From: Coprenecus sp902388455
GTDB taxonomy: Bacteria; Bacteroidota; Bacteroidia; Bacteroidales; UBA932
Length of the DNA: 64,000 nt
NCBI GenBank assembly: GCA_963931615.1
Contig: OZ007032.1
Coordinates: forward strand, 806,001 to 870,000
Reading direction: 5' to 3'
Shown: piece by piece, positions 18,401-27,005 of the stretch
How positions within the stretch are numbered: the first letter of the stretch is position 1
Layout: every line of letters starts with the position of its first letter
Notes under the pieces: model-generated
Seen by the model: only the letters and a program-made list of their open reading frames with translations
Told to the model about the DNA's origin: nothing
Databases searched by the model: none
Translations under genes and position numbers: made by a program

Positions 18401-18855
18401 GTAGTGTCAATATATATCCTTTTCTTGTGGAGATTGACCGTTATCAGGCGGCTGTCGGCGGGGTGCAGAACCTGGACATGAGTTTCGATTACCACATCTC
18501 GCTGCTGAAGTCTCCTCTGCCGTTCCGGGCCGGGCTGAATATCCGCGGTACGCCGGATGACATGCGTTTCGGCATAGGCAGGGCCAGATATAAGGATGCC
18601 GTAACCCCTGTGGAGACCCGCAAGGTAGATTCCGCGCGGATGAATCTGAGCAATGAGATAACCCGCCGGTTCAGGAATGCCGGCGAGCGCAACCGCTGGG
18701 GAGACAGAGCCGCGGCGCGTACCCGTATCGACTGGGAGCGGAAGCGGGATTCCGTGCGCAGGCATCACCGCATCGTGTTCGAGGAGGACTCGATTCAGTG
18801 GGAGAAGGTGGCTCCCCTGCCGCCCGCTCCGGGAGGCCCTGTCCCCGAGGTTTAA
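15469..18855 (+). CDS. AsmA-like large envelope protein
   Basis: 1,128 residues: a single N-terminal membrane anchor (residues ~13-36) followed by a very long beta-rich periplasmic region. AsmA features include ANRYLNAEVRIGKVDVTLLSTFPRLTLRVEDGEM near the N-terminus and the C-terminal segment DMSFDYHISLLKSPLPFRAGLNIRGTPDDMRF. The AsmA/TamB/YhdP superfamily is implicated in lipid transport between membranes and outer-membrane assembly. Two middle sections (around residues 545-610 and 640-705) repeat the theme VEVDTDSLFAKYGDIRGGLSNG / VETDSIYAGMGELSGGMKKG, an internal duplication. A basic tail (RRFRNAGERNRWGDRAAARTR) ends the protein. Confidence 0.87.
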   Translation: MRQGLKKTLKVTLITLASAVGLCVVAVAVVLWLVLTPSRLTPIVEEAANRYLNAEVRIGKVDVTLLSTFPRLTLRVEDGEMVVRNTGDSTRSAKPHRDSLLRFARCRITFDPVAYLRDNRLIIHSLLLDSASVYAWRDANGMANWNFIPSDPNDESDTKSDTADGGFHPSAVVLRSLRIRGADIIFNDRSTDIYTRVHDVNTRLKMGAGVRGAAADLDFSCGNLIFWQQGDLLLRRTALSLKTTVGINADSMKVVLRNADLGVNDVHLALNGMARRDTVRKAVDLDLKFSAVAPSVEKLLAMIPESVVEHKDLTADGTVVLEGSIDGAYGNGLLPAVSLCMKIENATARYEGFPYGIDRLNADFDAFVDLMREKDSFLDLKIFQLQGNDMDILADARVTEIFEDPQIVFNTKAIVDLGSMSKTFPLKEGLSLSGILDADLKVRTRLSTIRNQDYGRIFAAGKLYMNEVSVKDASSGLDAEGSVDLKFLGGRALELDGRISRLYLKSPWADALADSLQLRVISTRPKDTTRVFKMKADFQMNRVGASVGDSLKVFLGRGGVTASLGPNPERADRPRIEVEVDTDSLFAKYGDIRGGLSNGQVSLLADKLRDSLWRPSVIVGFNRLRGGMGDSLGVFCAKGQIKASLRPRGSEKKQPRISFSVETDSIYAGMGELSGGMKKGVIKLQADKVRDSLWIPSGTLRFNRLIAETPQCALPVRFNRTVIKFGDRKISLEKAVVKVGRSNVTLSGTVYDLYGALKRGHLLRADLDISSKNLNVNQLMRAFATPEASEQEVESDTVSNVLRLFEVPGNISFDLTTDIDRLRFGKYVFRNIKGKAELKNSHVYLEDLTLNALDSASLSASLIYKAASSKFGYAGFDFKLHDIDIASLVDATPAIDSLVPMLESFKGKVQVDVAAEGVLDSLLNIKVPSLRAAVYIRGDSLVLMDGRTFAEISKKLMFKNKEENLIDSISVNITVEDGSVNIYPFLVEIDRYQAAVGGVQNLDMSFDYHISLLKSPLPFRAGLNIRGTPDDMRFGIGRARYKDAVTPVETRKVDSARMNLSNEITRRFRNAGERNRWGDRAAARTRIDWERKRDSVRRHHRIVFEEDSIQWEKVAPLPPAPGGPVPEV

Positions 18856-18883
18856 AAAAGTTCATTTCTTGAGAAAACTTTTA

Positions 18884-18891
18884 TAAATTTG
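18884..18891 (+). promoter_or_regulatory. -7 box before rfbA
   Basis: TAAATTTG matches TAnnTTTG, 34 bases upstream of the rfbA start. Confidence 0.55.
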
Positions 18892-18925
18892 CACGATAAC
18901 TTCAAAACAACACATAACTTCTATT

Positions 18926-19837
18926 ATGAAAGGAATCGTACTCGCCGGAGGCTCCGGCACCAGACTGTATCCCATAACGAAGGGTATCAGCAAGCAGTTG
19001 ATCCCGATATATGACAAACCGATGGTGTACTACCCCGTGTCCGTGCTGATGCTGGCCGGTATCCGGGAGATTCTCATAATATCCACACCTGCCGACCTTC
19101 CCGGCTTCAGGCGTCTTCTCGGTGACGGCTCTGATTACGGAGTGCGCTTCGAGTATGCCGAGCAGCCCTCTCCCGACGGACTGGCCCAGGCCTTCATCAT
19201 CGGCCGCGAGTTCATCGGCAGCGATGCCGCCTGCCTGGTGCTTGGAGACAACATCTTCTACGGCAGCTATTTCACCGTCATGCTGCGCAGGGCCGTGAAC
19301 AGGGCGGAGAAAGAGGGGCTTGCCACGGTCTTCGGTTACTGGGTGGCCGATCCCGAGCGTTACGGTGTGGCGGAGATAGATTCCAAGGGTAATGTGCTCA
19401 GTATCGAGGAAAAGCCTAAGGAGCCCAAGTCCAACTATGCCGTCACCGGCCTCTATTTCTATCCCAACGAGGTGGTGGACGTGGCGGCCAATGTAAAGCC
19501 CTCAGCCCGCGGAGAACTGGAGATAACCTCCGTCAACCAGGAGTTCCTGGAGCGCGGCAAGCTCCGCCTGGAGACCCTGGGACGCGGATTCGCCTGGCTG
19601 GACACCGGTACGCACGACTCGCTGGCAGAGGCATCTACCTTCATCGAGGTGATCGAGAAGCGTCAGGGCCAGAAGGTGGCCTGTCTGGAGGACATCGCCC
19701 TGCGCAGCGGCTGGATTACCCCCGACCAGCTCCGTGAGACGGCCAAGCCCATGAGCAAGAACCAGTACGGTCAGTATCTGCTCCGTATCGCTGACGAGGA
19801 GGAGCAGAAGCTGGCCAGGAAACATCATAACAAATAA
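18926..19837 (+). CDS. rfbA: Glucose-1-phosphate thymidylyltransferase
   Basis: Makes dTDP-glucose from glucose-1-phosphate and dTTP for surface polysaccharide sugars. The nucleotide-binding motif GIVLAGGSGTRLYPITKGISKQLIPIYDKPMVYYP opens the protein; LVLGDNIFYG and the sugar-site GFAWLDTGTHDSL follow. 303 residues, full length. First gene of a tight block with rfbB (12-base gap); rfbC and rfbD, needed for rhamnose, are not in this window. Confidence 0.96.
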   Translation: MKGIVLAGGSGTRLYPITKGISKQLIPIYDKPMVYYPVSVLMLAGIREILIISTPADLPGFRRLLGDGSDYGVRFEYAEQPSPDGLAQAFIIGREFIGSDAACLVLGDNIFYGSYFTVMLRRAVNRAEKEGLATVFGYWVADPERYGVAEIDSKGNVLSIEEKPKEPKSNYAVTGLYFYPNEVVDVAANVKPSARGELEITSVNQEFLERGKLRLETLGRGFAWLDTGTHDSLAEASTFIEVIEKRQGQKVACLEDIALRSGWITPDQLRETAKPMSKNQYGQYLLRIADEEEQKLARKHHNK

Positions 19838-19849
19838 TAACTTCTGACA

Positions 19850-20962
19850 ATGGAATTCAAGCGCAACATACTGATAACTGGCGGCGCGGGCTTCATCGGG
19901 AGCCACGTCGTGCGCCTCTTCGTGAACAAGTACCCCGAGTACCGTATCGTAAACCTGGACAAGCTGACCTACGCGGGCAACCTGGCCAACTTGAAGGACA
20001 TCGAGCAGGCTCCGAACTACGTGTTCGTGCGTGCCGACATCTGCGACTTCGAGACAGTGTGCGGAATCTTTGAGAAATACGGCATCGACGGCGTGATCCA
20101 CCTTGCGGCCGAGAGCCACGTGGACCGCTCGATCAAGGACCCCTTCACCTTCGCGAGGACCAATGTGCTCGGCACCCTGTCCATGCTCCAGGCCGCCAAG
20201 CATCACTGGGACGGGAAGTGGGAGGGCAAGCGCTTCTACCACATCTCTACCGACGAGGTGTACGGCGCCCTTGAGCTGACCCATCCGGAGGGTATTCACT
20301 CGGACATCAGCGCCCACGAGGTGTACGGTGACGAGTTTTTCCGCGAGACCACGCGATACAGCCCCCACAGCCCCTACAGCGCCTCTAAGGCTTCTTCCGA
20401 CCATTTCGTACGGGCCTTCCACGACACCTACGGGATGCCTACCATAGTTACGAACTGCTCGAACAACTACGGCCCCTACCAGTTCCCGGAGAAACTGATA
20501 CCGCTGTTCATCAACAACATCCGCCACCGCAAGCCCCTTCCGGTGTACGGCAAGGGTGAGAATGTGCGCGACTGGCTGTATGTGGAGGACCATGCGAGGG
20601 CCATCGACCTTATCTTCCACGAGGGAAAGGTGGCCGAGACGTACAACATCGGCGGTTTCAACGAGTGGAAGAACATCGACCTTATCAAGGTCATCATCAA
20701 GACCGTGGACCGTATCCTGGGCAATCCGGAGGGTTATTCGGACAGCCTCATCACCTACGTCACGGACCGTGCGGGCCACGACCTGCGGTATGCCATCGAC
20801 GCCACGAAGCTGCACCGCGAGCTGGGCTGGAGCCCGAGTCTCCAGTTCGAGGAGGGTATCGACAAAACTGTCCGCTGGTATCTTGACAACCAGGCGTGGA
20901 TGGACAACATCACCTCCGGCGAGTACGAGAAGTACTACGAGGACATGTACGGCAACAGATAG
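19850..20962 (+). CDS. rfbB: dTDP-glucose 4,6-dehydratase
   Basis: Extended short-chain dehydrogenase acting on the product of rfbA. NAD-binding motif GGAGFIGSHVVRLF, catalytic HISTDEVYG and Tyr-Lys in PYSASKASSDH, then the substrate segment NCSNNYGPYQFPEKLIPLFI. At 370 residues it is slightly longer than many RfbB because of an insert around HSDISAHEVYGDEFFRETTRY. Co-transcribed with rfbA and probably with the ABC-F gene that starts 12 bases later. Confidence 0.95.
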   Translation: MEFKRNILITGGAGFIGSHVVRLFVNKYPEYRIVNLDKLTYAGNLANLKDIEQAPNYVFVRADICDFETVCGIFEKYGIDGVIHLAAESHVDRSIKDPFTFARTNVLGTLSMLQAAKHHWDGKWEGKRFYHISTDEVYGALELTHPEGIHSDISAHEVYGDEFFRETTRYSPHSPYSASKASSDHFVRAFHDTYGMPTIVTNCSNNYGPYQFPEKLIPLFINNIRHRKPLPVYGKGENVRDWLYVEDHARAIDLIFHEGKVAETYNIGGFNEWKNIDLIKVIIKTVDRILGNPEGYSDSLITYVTDRAGHDLRYAIDATKLHRELGWSPSLQFEEGIDKTVRWYLDNQAWMDNITSGEYEKYYEDMYGNR

Positions 20963-20974
20963 CATCACGTCCGG

Positions 20975-22771
20975 ATGAGCAGTTATCTCGAGGTCAACGA
21001 TGTGTCCAAGTCCTACGGCCCCCGGGTGCTGTTCGACCATATCTCATTCCATATCGACGAGGGGGACAAGATAGCCCTCGTCGCTCCCAACGGTACCGGG
21101 AAGACATCCCTGCTGAGCATCATAGCCGGCAGGGATTCTTCTGACGGGGACGGCTCGGTGCATTTTCTCAAGGACATCACCGTGGCCTTTCTGGAACAGG
21201 ACCAGCATTACGAACCGGACCGCACCATCTCGGAAATAGTCATGGAGGGGGCCGGAGACCAGGCAGTTCCGGAGTATGAGGTGGCCTCGGTGCTTTCCCG
21301 CCTGAAGCTGGACGACCCTTCCCGGAAGGCCGGAACTCTCAGCGGAGGAGAGGCCAAGCGGACCGCCATTGCCGCCGTCCTTATCCGTAAACCGGACTTT
21401 CTGGTGCTGGACGAGCCCACGAACCATCTGGATGTGGACAGCATCGAGTTCCTGGAGGACTACCTCACCCGCTTGCGCTGTACCCTGCTTATGGTCACCC
21501 ACGACCGCTATTTCCTGGACAGGGTCTGCAACCAGATTCTGGAACTGGACGGCGGTAAACTCTACCGCTACCAGGGCAACTATTCCTACTTCCTGGAGAA
21601 GAGGCAGGAGCGCATAGCCAATTTCAACGCGGCTACTGACCGGGCCCGCAACCTGCTGCGTACAGAGCTGGACTGGATGCGCCGGATGCCCTGTGCACGC
21701 GGAACCAAGGCCAAATACCGTATCGACGCATTCCATGAACTCAAGGACAGGGCGGGGCAGAGGATAGAGGAGCGACAGGTGGAGATACGGGCCGGGATGG
21801 CCCGCCTCGGCCGCAAGATAATCAACTGCCGCGGAGTGAGCTACCGCTGGGGCGACTTCCCTGTACTCGAGGATTTTACCTACAACTTTGCTCCCGGAGA
21901 GAAAATAGCGGTGGTCGGTCCCAACGGAGTGGGGAAGAGCACCTTCCTCGACCTGCTGGCCGGTGTCCTGGAACCTTCTGCGGGAGAGATAGACCGCGGG
22001 GAGACCCTTCGCATAGGGTATTACCGGCAGGAGGGCATCCGTCTGGACGGCAACAAGACTGTCTTCGAGACAGTCTCGGAGATAGCCGATGTAGTGTCCA
22101 TAGGCAAGGGGGAGACCGTCTCTGCGATGACCTTTCTCAACTATTTTCTTTTTCCTCCGTCGATGCACCGCAACAAGGTGGCATTGCTAAGCGGAGGCGA
22201 GCGCCGTCGGCTATATCTGCTGACCGTGCTGATGCGCAGTCCCAACTTCCTGATACTGGATGAGCCTACCAATGATCTGGATCTGATGACCCTCAATGTG
22301 CTGGAAGAGTATCTGTCCGGATTTGCCGGCTCGCTGCTGATAGTCTCCCACGACCGCTTTTTCGTGGACAAGCTTGCAGACCATCTCTTCATATTCGAGG
22401 GCGGAGGCCGGGTCAAGGACTTTGTGGGCAGTTACTCAGGTTACCGGCAGTACCTCAAGGACAGGGAGGAGGAACGCAGGGCTGCGTCCAGGGATATACG
22501 TAAAACTACAGTTTCTGATAATCTTTCTTCATCGGCGGATCGTGGTGTAGAACGAAAACGCCGTCTGACTTATAAGGAAAAGCAGGAGAAAGTTCACCTT
22601 GAACAGGAACTGGCTTCGCTTGAAGAGGAAAAGAAAGTTCTCGAAGCACGTCTCTGTTCCGGGACACTGTCTTCTGATGAACTCATGGCCGATTCGATTC
22701 GTATCGGAGAAGTGACCAGTCTGTTGGATGAGAAGGAACTCCGCTGGCTTGAGTTGGATGATATCAGCTGA
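20975..22771 (+). CDS. ABC-F family ATPase (Uup-like)
   Basis: Soluble protein with two ABC ATPase domains and no membrane segment; ABC-F proteins act on the ribosome. Domain 1: Walker A APNGTGKTS, signature LSGGEAKR, Walker B VLDEPTNHLD. Domain 2: GPNGVGKST, LSGGERRR, ILDEPTNDLD. The inter-domain linker (residues ~205-280) is basic and helical, and a C-terminal coiled coil (EKVHLEQELASLEEEKKVLEARL) resembles Uup. 598 residues. The last part of the gene is AT-richer than the rest. Its 3' end overlaps the convergent permease gene by 8 bases. A specific resistance role cannot be inferred. Confidence 0.9.
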   Translation: MSSYLEVNDVSKSYGPRVLFDHISFHIDEGDKIALVAPNGTGKTSLLSIIAGRDSSDGDGSVHFLKDITVAFLEQDQHYEPDRTISEIVMEGAGDQAVPEYEVASVLSRLKLDDPSRKAGTLSGGEAKRTAIAAVLIRKPDFLVLDEPTNHLDVDSIEFLEDYLTRLRCTLLMVTHDRYFLDRVCNQILELDGGKLYRYQGNYSYFLEKRQERIANFNAATDRARNLLRTELDWMRRMPCARGTKAKYRIDAFHELKDRAGQRIEERQVEIRAGMARLGRKIINCRGVSYRWGDFPVLEDFTYNFAPGEKIAVVGPNGVGKSTFLDLLAGVLEPSAGEIDRGETLRIGYYRQEGIRLDGNKTVFETVSEIADVVSIGKGETVSAMTFLNYFLFPPSMHRNKVALLSGGERRRLYLLTVLMRSPNFLILDEPTNDLDLMTLNVLEEYLSGFAGSLLIVSHDRFFVDKLADHLFIFEGGGRVKDFVGSYSGYRQYLKDREEERRAASRDIRKTTVSDNLSSSADRGVERKRRLTYKEKQEKVHLEQELASLEEEKKVLEARLCSGTLSSDELMADSIRIGEVTSLLDEKELRWLELDDIS

Positions 22772-23513
22772 ACTGTAACCGTTTGAACATAAAGTAAGCT
22801 GCTGCCCATATGCAGAGCGGAGCAACGAAAGAGTACAGTATGTACAGGATTCCGCTGCGGATTTCATCTATCTGGAATATCCCCATGGCAAGACCGTGCA
22901 TAGCCAGCATCAGCAGTACGGTCAGTGTGATTTTGTGCTTGCGGAGGATGATATTTCCTAGAACAAATATCGATTGGTAGAGGCATATTTTACAGAAGTC
23001 TGACCAAAAAGAACAGAAATCCATACCTCCCGATTCCCAAATCATACCTTGGAAACCGCAATCCCTGCTTGCCAAAGCCAGTACGCAGTCAATGATGTGA
23101 ATGCCAAGGTAATAACACATAGGGATAATGAGTACTGATACAACCATCATTACCCCGAATTTAACCCATACCGGTATAGGCAGCATGGTATACCCCACTC
23201 CGTCTGATGAGTCATTGATGTAGCCGTAAGTAGTGGCAGGAACACTGAATGAGAAAAACAATGCTGTCAGGTAAAGCACAGGCAGCCTGTCTTCCGGTAA
23301 TGCCGTGTTGTCAGTCAAAAGCATTACAGCCCAGTATCCTGTGTACAGCAGTGACAGGACTGCGGCAGTAGACCATCCTCTCAGGATGCCTGTTCTCAAA
23401 TCAGATAATGCGAGCATTCCTCCCTGTATGCATTTTTCTTTTGCCGTACCGGTCTTTCTGTCGCGGTTGTTGCCGCCTACATGTATTTTCTGATGAGGTC
23501 TGGATGTATTCAT
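22764..23513 (-). CDS. ABC exporter membrane subunit (predicted)
   Basis: About 249 residues with six to seven hydrophobic helices, beginning after a basic cytoplasmic head (HQKIHVGGNNRDRKTG). No strong named family; its pairing with the ATPase upstream, whose gene it overlaps by 4 bases (ATGA), makes it the permease of an ABC-2-like exporter. The segment FSFSVPATTYGYINDSSDGVGYTMLPIPVWVKF is typical of Bacteroidota ABC-2 proteins that sit with small ATPases. Substrate unknown. Confidence 0.7.
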   Translation of the reverse strand: MNTSRPHQKIHVGGNNRDRKTGTAKEKCIQGGMLALSDLRTGILRGWSTAAVLSLLYTGYWAVMLLTDNTALPEDRLPVLYLTALFFSFSVPATTYGYINDSSDGVGYTMLPIPVWVKFGVMMVVSVLIIPMCYYLGIHIIDCVLALASRDCGFQGMIWESGGMDFCSFWSDFCKICLYQSIFVLGNIILRKHKITLTVLLMLAMHGLAMGIFQIDEIRSGILYILYSFVAPLCIWAAAYFMFKRLQFS

Positions 23514-24427
23514 TTTGTTCCTTCATTATGTAAATTGATGTCTTCGTATTTCTGTAGGTATTCTGCAAAGTATCCGTCGCTGGATATGCAGGCGTTGAAC
23601 AGTACTTCTATGTCGACACTGTCCTTCTCAGTGTCTGAGATAGTGTTATTGCCGTGCACGCTTCCGCAAGCAGAGGAACCGGATATCATTAAGCGGGGCA
23701 GGATGTTGATGTATCCAGCCGAAGTGCGCTCGCTGTACAGTGCGTCCTGAACCACCTTGTCGGTTCTAATGAAGCAGAGTTTGGCCGCAATATCCTCAAG
23801 GGAACTGTTCAGTAGCAGCCGGCCTGAGTCTATAACAGTTACATGGTCGACTATGTCTTGTATGTCACGGACTTGATGGGTCGATAGCAGGACAGTTCTG
23901 TCAGGTCTTAGATGCTCTGAAATTAAGCGTCTGAGGCACAGCTTTGAAGGTATGTCCAGTCCGTTGCCGGGTTCATCGAGCAGCAGAAGACGTGTGTTCA
24001 GGGCCAGTGCGAAAGATATCAGTGCTTTCTTTTTCTGACCGGCAGACAGTCTCCGGAATATTGCATTCGGTTTCACGTCGAAAGCTTTAAGGTAATCCAT
24101 CATAGCGTCTCCGTCATAATTTGTGTAGAACATTCCGTAATTGCCGGCATAATCTATTACCGGCATATCCGGCGCGTTGAAACTCTCCGGCACGAAGCAG
24201 ACACTGTTCAGAAATTCAGGTTTGCGCTCAAAAGGAGTGCTGCCATCTACCGTTATTCGTCCTTTTTTGCATTTTAGAAGTCCGGCTATCAACCGCATCA
24301 ATGTAGTTTTTCCGGCTCCGTTCCTTCCCAGGAGCCCGTATACGGCTCCGTCTTTCAGCTCCAGGTTCAGCCCATCATATACAGGACGTCCCTTATAGCT
24401 GAACTTTAGTCCATCTATCTGTATCAT
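23510..24427 (-). CDS. ABC transporter ATP-binding protein
   Basis: Energy subunit of the two-gene exporter. Walker A GRNGAGKTTLMRLIAGLL, Q-loop region VCFVPESFNAP, signature LSAGQKKKALISFALAL, Walker B LLLLDEPGNGLD and switch His LLSTHQVRD are all present. 305 residues; the C-terminal ~90 residues after the ATPase fold are an unrecognised extension. In related operons a GntR-type regulator usually precedes these genes; none is present here. Confidence 0.9.
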   Translation of the reverse strand: MIQIDGLKFSYKGRPVYDGLNLELKDGAVYGLLGRNGAGKTTLMRLIAGLLKCKKGRITVDGSTPFERKPEFLNSVCFVPESFNAPDMPVIDYAGNYGMFYTNYDGDAMMDYLKAFDVKPNAIFRRLSAGQKKKALISFALALNTRLLLLDEPGNGLDIPSKLCLRRLISEHLRPDRTVLLSTHQVRDIQDIVDHVTVIDSGRLLLNSSLEDIAAKLCFIRTDKVVQDALYSERTSAGYINILPRLMISGSSACGSVHGNNTISDTEKDSVDIEVLFNACISSDGYFAEYLQKYEDINLHNEGTK

Positions 24428-24561
24428 AAAGCAAGAAATTAAGTGTCTTGTCTCTTGCCGCGGGACGTTACGGCTAAAACTTACGTCAGCAAAGTTGGGA
24501 TATAATTTCGATTTCTCAAAATTATGTGTGAAAGTTTTTTACGGAATTGGAAAAATGCATT

Positions 24562-24569
24562 TATATTTG
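24562..24569 (+). promoter_or_regulatory. -7 box of tRNA-Ser
   Basis: TATATTTG, an exact -7 consensus, 12 bases before the tRNA. Confidence 0.65.
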
Positions 24570-24581
24570 CAATCCAATTTT

Positions 24582-24669
24582 GGAGAGATGCCGGAGTGGT
24601 CGAACGGGGCAGTCTCGAAAACTGTTGAACTCCTTGTGGGTTCCGGGGGTTCGAATCCCCCTCTCTCCG
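24582..24669 (+). tRNA. tRNA-Ser(CGA)
   Basis: 88 bases with a long variable arm, as expected for tRNA-Ser. Acceptor GGAGAGA pairs with TCTCTCC, discriminator G. The anticodon loop CTCGAAA gives anticodon CGA, reading UCG. T arm CGGGGGTTCGAATCCCCC is standard. CCA is not encoded. Confidence 0.95.
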
Positions 24670-24686
24670 CTGAAATATCTCACCGT

Positions 24687-25856
24687 CTAATCATTTTTCA
24701 CAGAACAAATTGTCGAATCAGCCTTTCCGGATGCCAGAAGGGTGAATATCTGTCCGCAGGTATCGGGAAATGTATTGGAGGCCTGGGCGGCGGTCATGCT
24801 GTCGCGGAAAGCGGTGTCGGTGCAGAGGCGGCGGGCGATGGCGACCTGCTGAGCGGTGTCAGTGGTGCTGTAGGACATGCCGTGGTAGTGGAAGAAGCGG
24901 GCGTTGTCGGTCTCGCAGCCAGGTATGGGCGCCGTATGGATCAGAGGGATGCGCTTGGCTGCTGCTTCGGTGCTGGACAGGCCGCCGGGCTTGGTGAAGA
25001 GCACGTCGCAGGCGTCCATGAGCAGGGGAACGCGGTCGGTGAAGCCGATGGGGTGGACATTGGCATTTTCGCCGAAATCCTTGCAGAGGCGGTTGCGGAG
25101 TTTGGTGTTGCTGCCGCAGACGGCCAGGATTTCCACTCCGCATCCCTCGGCCTCCAGAATTGTCCTGATGAGCTCCCCGGTCTTGCCGAAGCCCATGCTG
25201 CCGGACATTATCAGATACCAGCCGGCGCTGATGCCGATATGACCGCTGCCGGAGAATAGGGCGGCGCATTCCTCTCTCGCAGCGCTCTTTTCTACGTGCT
25301 TCCAGCATTCCTCGCTGACGGGGATTCCGAACGGATGCAGCAGATCCCGGCGAGCTCCGATGGCGACACATTCTTCTATAAGGTGAGGGTGGGGGATGAC
25401 GATAGCGTCCACCTCGAGGTCCTTCATCAGCGTCAGCGCATCGTAGTCGGTCTGGACGAAAACGGTCCTGAGGCCGGAGGGCAGCAGGCCGGCACGGCGC
25501 AGGGCTGTCATGGCCTCTGCCGGGAAGACATGGGTGCAGATGACGGAGGTGAAGCCGCCCTCGAGGATGTAGTCGCAGAGGCGCTTGCAGTAGATCTTGT
25601 TGGCCACGTAGACGGGAGACTTGACTCTGCGTGAGCGGGGTACGATCTCTCCTGTCTTGTAAATGACCTTTATCAGATTGCTCTTGGTAGTGAAGATGTA
25701 CAGGTCCGACATTGTCCTGGAGAAGTCGGTGCTGATGAACGAGAGGGTGTCGGCTATCTCGCACGGTATGCCGTTGCGTTCTCCCCACTGGGCGAGAGCC
25801 TTGGCCGCGGAGTTGTGTCCGCCGCCCATGTCGCATGAGAGTATCAGGGTCTTCAT
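24687..25856 (-). CDS. MGDG synthase/UgtP-like glycosyltransferase
   Basis: GT28-type enzyme of the family that glycosylates diacylglycerol at the membrane. The N-terminal MKTLILSCDMGGGHNSAAKALAQ (GGGH loop) and the C-terminal nucleotide-sugar site DVLFTKPGGLSSTEAAAKRIPLI define it. The acceptor domain has VICTHVFPAEAMTALRRAGLL. ATG at 25856 gives 389 residues and starts exactly at the conserved opening. Product glycolipid not determinable. It converges on tRNA-Ser. Confidence 0.87.
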   Translation of the reverse strand: MKTLILSCDMGGGHNSAAKALAQWGERNGIPCEIADTLSFISTDFSRTMSDLYIFTTKSNLIKVIYKTGEIVPRSRRVKSPVYVANKIYCKRLCDYILEGGFTSVICTHVFPAEAMTALRRAGLLPSGLRTVFVQTDYDALTLMKDLEVDAIVIPHPHLIEECVAIGARRDLLHPFGIPVSEECWKHVEKSAAREECAALFSGSGHIGISAGWYLIMSGSMGFGKTGELIRTILEAEGCGVEILAVCGSNTKLRNRLCKDFGENANVHPIGFTDRVPLLMDACDVLFTKPGGLSSTEAAAKRIPLIHTAPIPGCETDNARFFHYHGMSYSTTDTAQQVAIARRLCTDTAFRDSMTAAQASNTFPDTCGQIFTLLASGKADSTICSVKND

Positions 25857-25959
25857 ATCCGTAGTATTTTTAGACAAAAGTAGGAAAAATACGGCATCTG
25901 TTGTAGATGTTTACTTCTGAAGTGTTGCTGTCGAAATCGAGAAAGAGCAGACTCAGGTG

Positions 25960-26265
25960 GGGATAAAGTATGCCTTTCTTGCGCAGCTCGTTGGATACGC
26001 GTACTTGTCCCAAAGCCGGGTTGTCTATGGCCATCTGCACTACAGCCTGCTCTATGCGCTCCTCCACGCGGTTCTTTATCACCGGCTTTTTACGGGAAAT
26101 CTCCTGCAGGGCCAGTTCTCCGCCCTGCTCGTACTGTTCCTTGAAACGATAAAAACTGTCACGGCTGTATCCCATGATCTTGCAGGCTCGTGACACGTTT
26201 CCCAACTGTTGGGACAGCTCAAGCAGTCCCAGTTTGTTCTTGATGACTTTTTCTGATGTGGTCAT
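25960..26265 (-). pseudogene. IS481-type transposase, N-terminal fragment
   Basis: The frame MTTSEKVIKNKLGLLELSQQ… through VRVSNELRKKGI is the helix-turn-helix N-terminus of an IS481-family transposase known from Bacteroidota (family knowledge). Similarity stops near base 25960 and the open frame then runs into unrelated sequence ending at 25870. The integrase catalytic core is absent, so the element is dead. It marks one edge of the AT-rich segment holding the Crp, gdx and MFS genes. Confidence 0.82.
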
Positions 26266-26331
26266 AACTTAATCTGCTTTTATGTTACAAATCTACTCTT
26301 TTTATGCGTAACTGTCAGATTAAGTCTTGAC
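26261..26331. repeat. Inverted repeat at the IS fragment end
   Basis: GTCATAACTTAATCTG (26261-26276) and CAGATTAAGTCTTGAC (26316-26331) are inverted repeats differing at two of 16 positions. They lie just upstream of the transposase start, so they are likely the terminal/subterminal repeat of the element. Confidence 0.6.
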
Positions 26332-26422
26332 TAATTCAGATTATAAACAATACCAACGGAAAATAGCAAGTTTGTGTTTGGGGCAGACCAAAACCGCTTG
26401 CTATCCTCAGTTGGTTGAAACG

Positions 26423-26986
26423 TCATTTTATTTGTGCCCGAATCCTACTCAAACTTGCCTGTGTGATGCCTAAATAGGTGGCGATACTTCCTAACGGCAA
26501 CCGCTGTAACAAATCAGGCTCTTTCTCCAACAACTCGTGATACCGTTCCGAGGCGACGGCTGACAACATGGAAATCAGCCGTTCCTCGGCAGCAAGCAGT
26601 TCCATTTCCGCATAACGCCGTCCCCAATTGGCTATGTGCAAATCCTTCAAGAATAACTCTTTCAGTTTTTTCCTTTCCAATACATATAAGACAGAATTTT
26701 CCATCAGCTCCATTGTTTCATACCCCGGTTCGTCATTCACATATCCTTTCATGGAAACAATAGTCGCCCCTTCCTTGCCGACCCAAAAGGTAATTTCTTT
26801 CCCCTCTACCGAAGTATAGGCGCGGACAATGCCTTTCTTGATGAAAAAGATGTCTTTTTCTATCTTGCCATATTCCAACACTTGGAATCCTTTTGGGTAT
26901 GAGACTTCCGTCAGGCATTGCCGCAACTTGTCCAAAGACGCATCCGGCATGGCATATCTCTGGTTGATGATTTCCTTTATATCCAT
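26423..26986 (-). CDS. Crp/Fnr-family transcriptional regulator
   Basis: 187 residues: an effector-binding cupin (residues ~20-120; YPKGFQVLEYGKIEKDIFFIKKGIVRAY) and a C-terminal winged helix with recognition segment LGSIATYLGITQASLSRIRAQ. No iron-sulfur cysteines, so not a classic Fnr. It is divergent from the gdx-MFS pair with 158 bases between, which suggests it controls them. Composition is AT-rich like its transport neighbours and unlike the flanking core genes. Confidence 0.88.
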   Translation of the reverse strand: MDIKEIINQRYAMPDASLDKLRQCLTEVSYPKGFQVLEYGKIEKDIFFIKKGIVRAYTSVEGKEITFWVGKEGATIVSMKGYVNDEPGYETMELMENSVLYVLERKKLKELFLKDLHIANWGRRYAEMELLAAEERLISMLSAVASERYHELLEKEPDLLQRLPLGSIATYLGITQASLSRIRAQIK

Positions 26987-27005
26987 AAGTCATTTTGTTG
27001 TGGTA

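Noticed and set aside
19502..21040. A 512-codon minus-strand frame over rfbA/rfbB
   Set aside because: It is antisense to two well-defined genes and has no family features.
26426..26438. TTTTATTTGTGCC, shared with the arm of the 54-kb inverted repeat
   Set aside because: It lies at the 3' end of the Crp-type gene without a matching second arm; a 13-base match is not enough to call a second copy.
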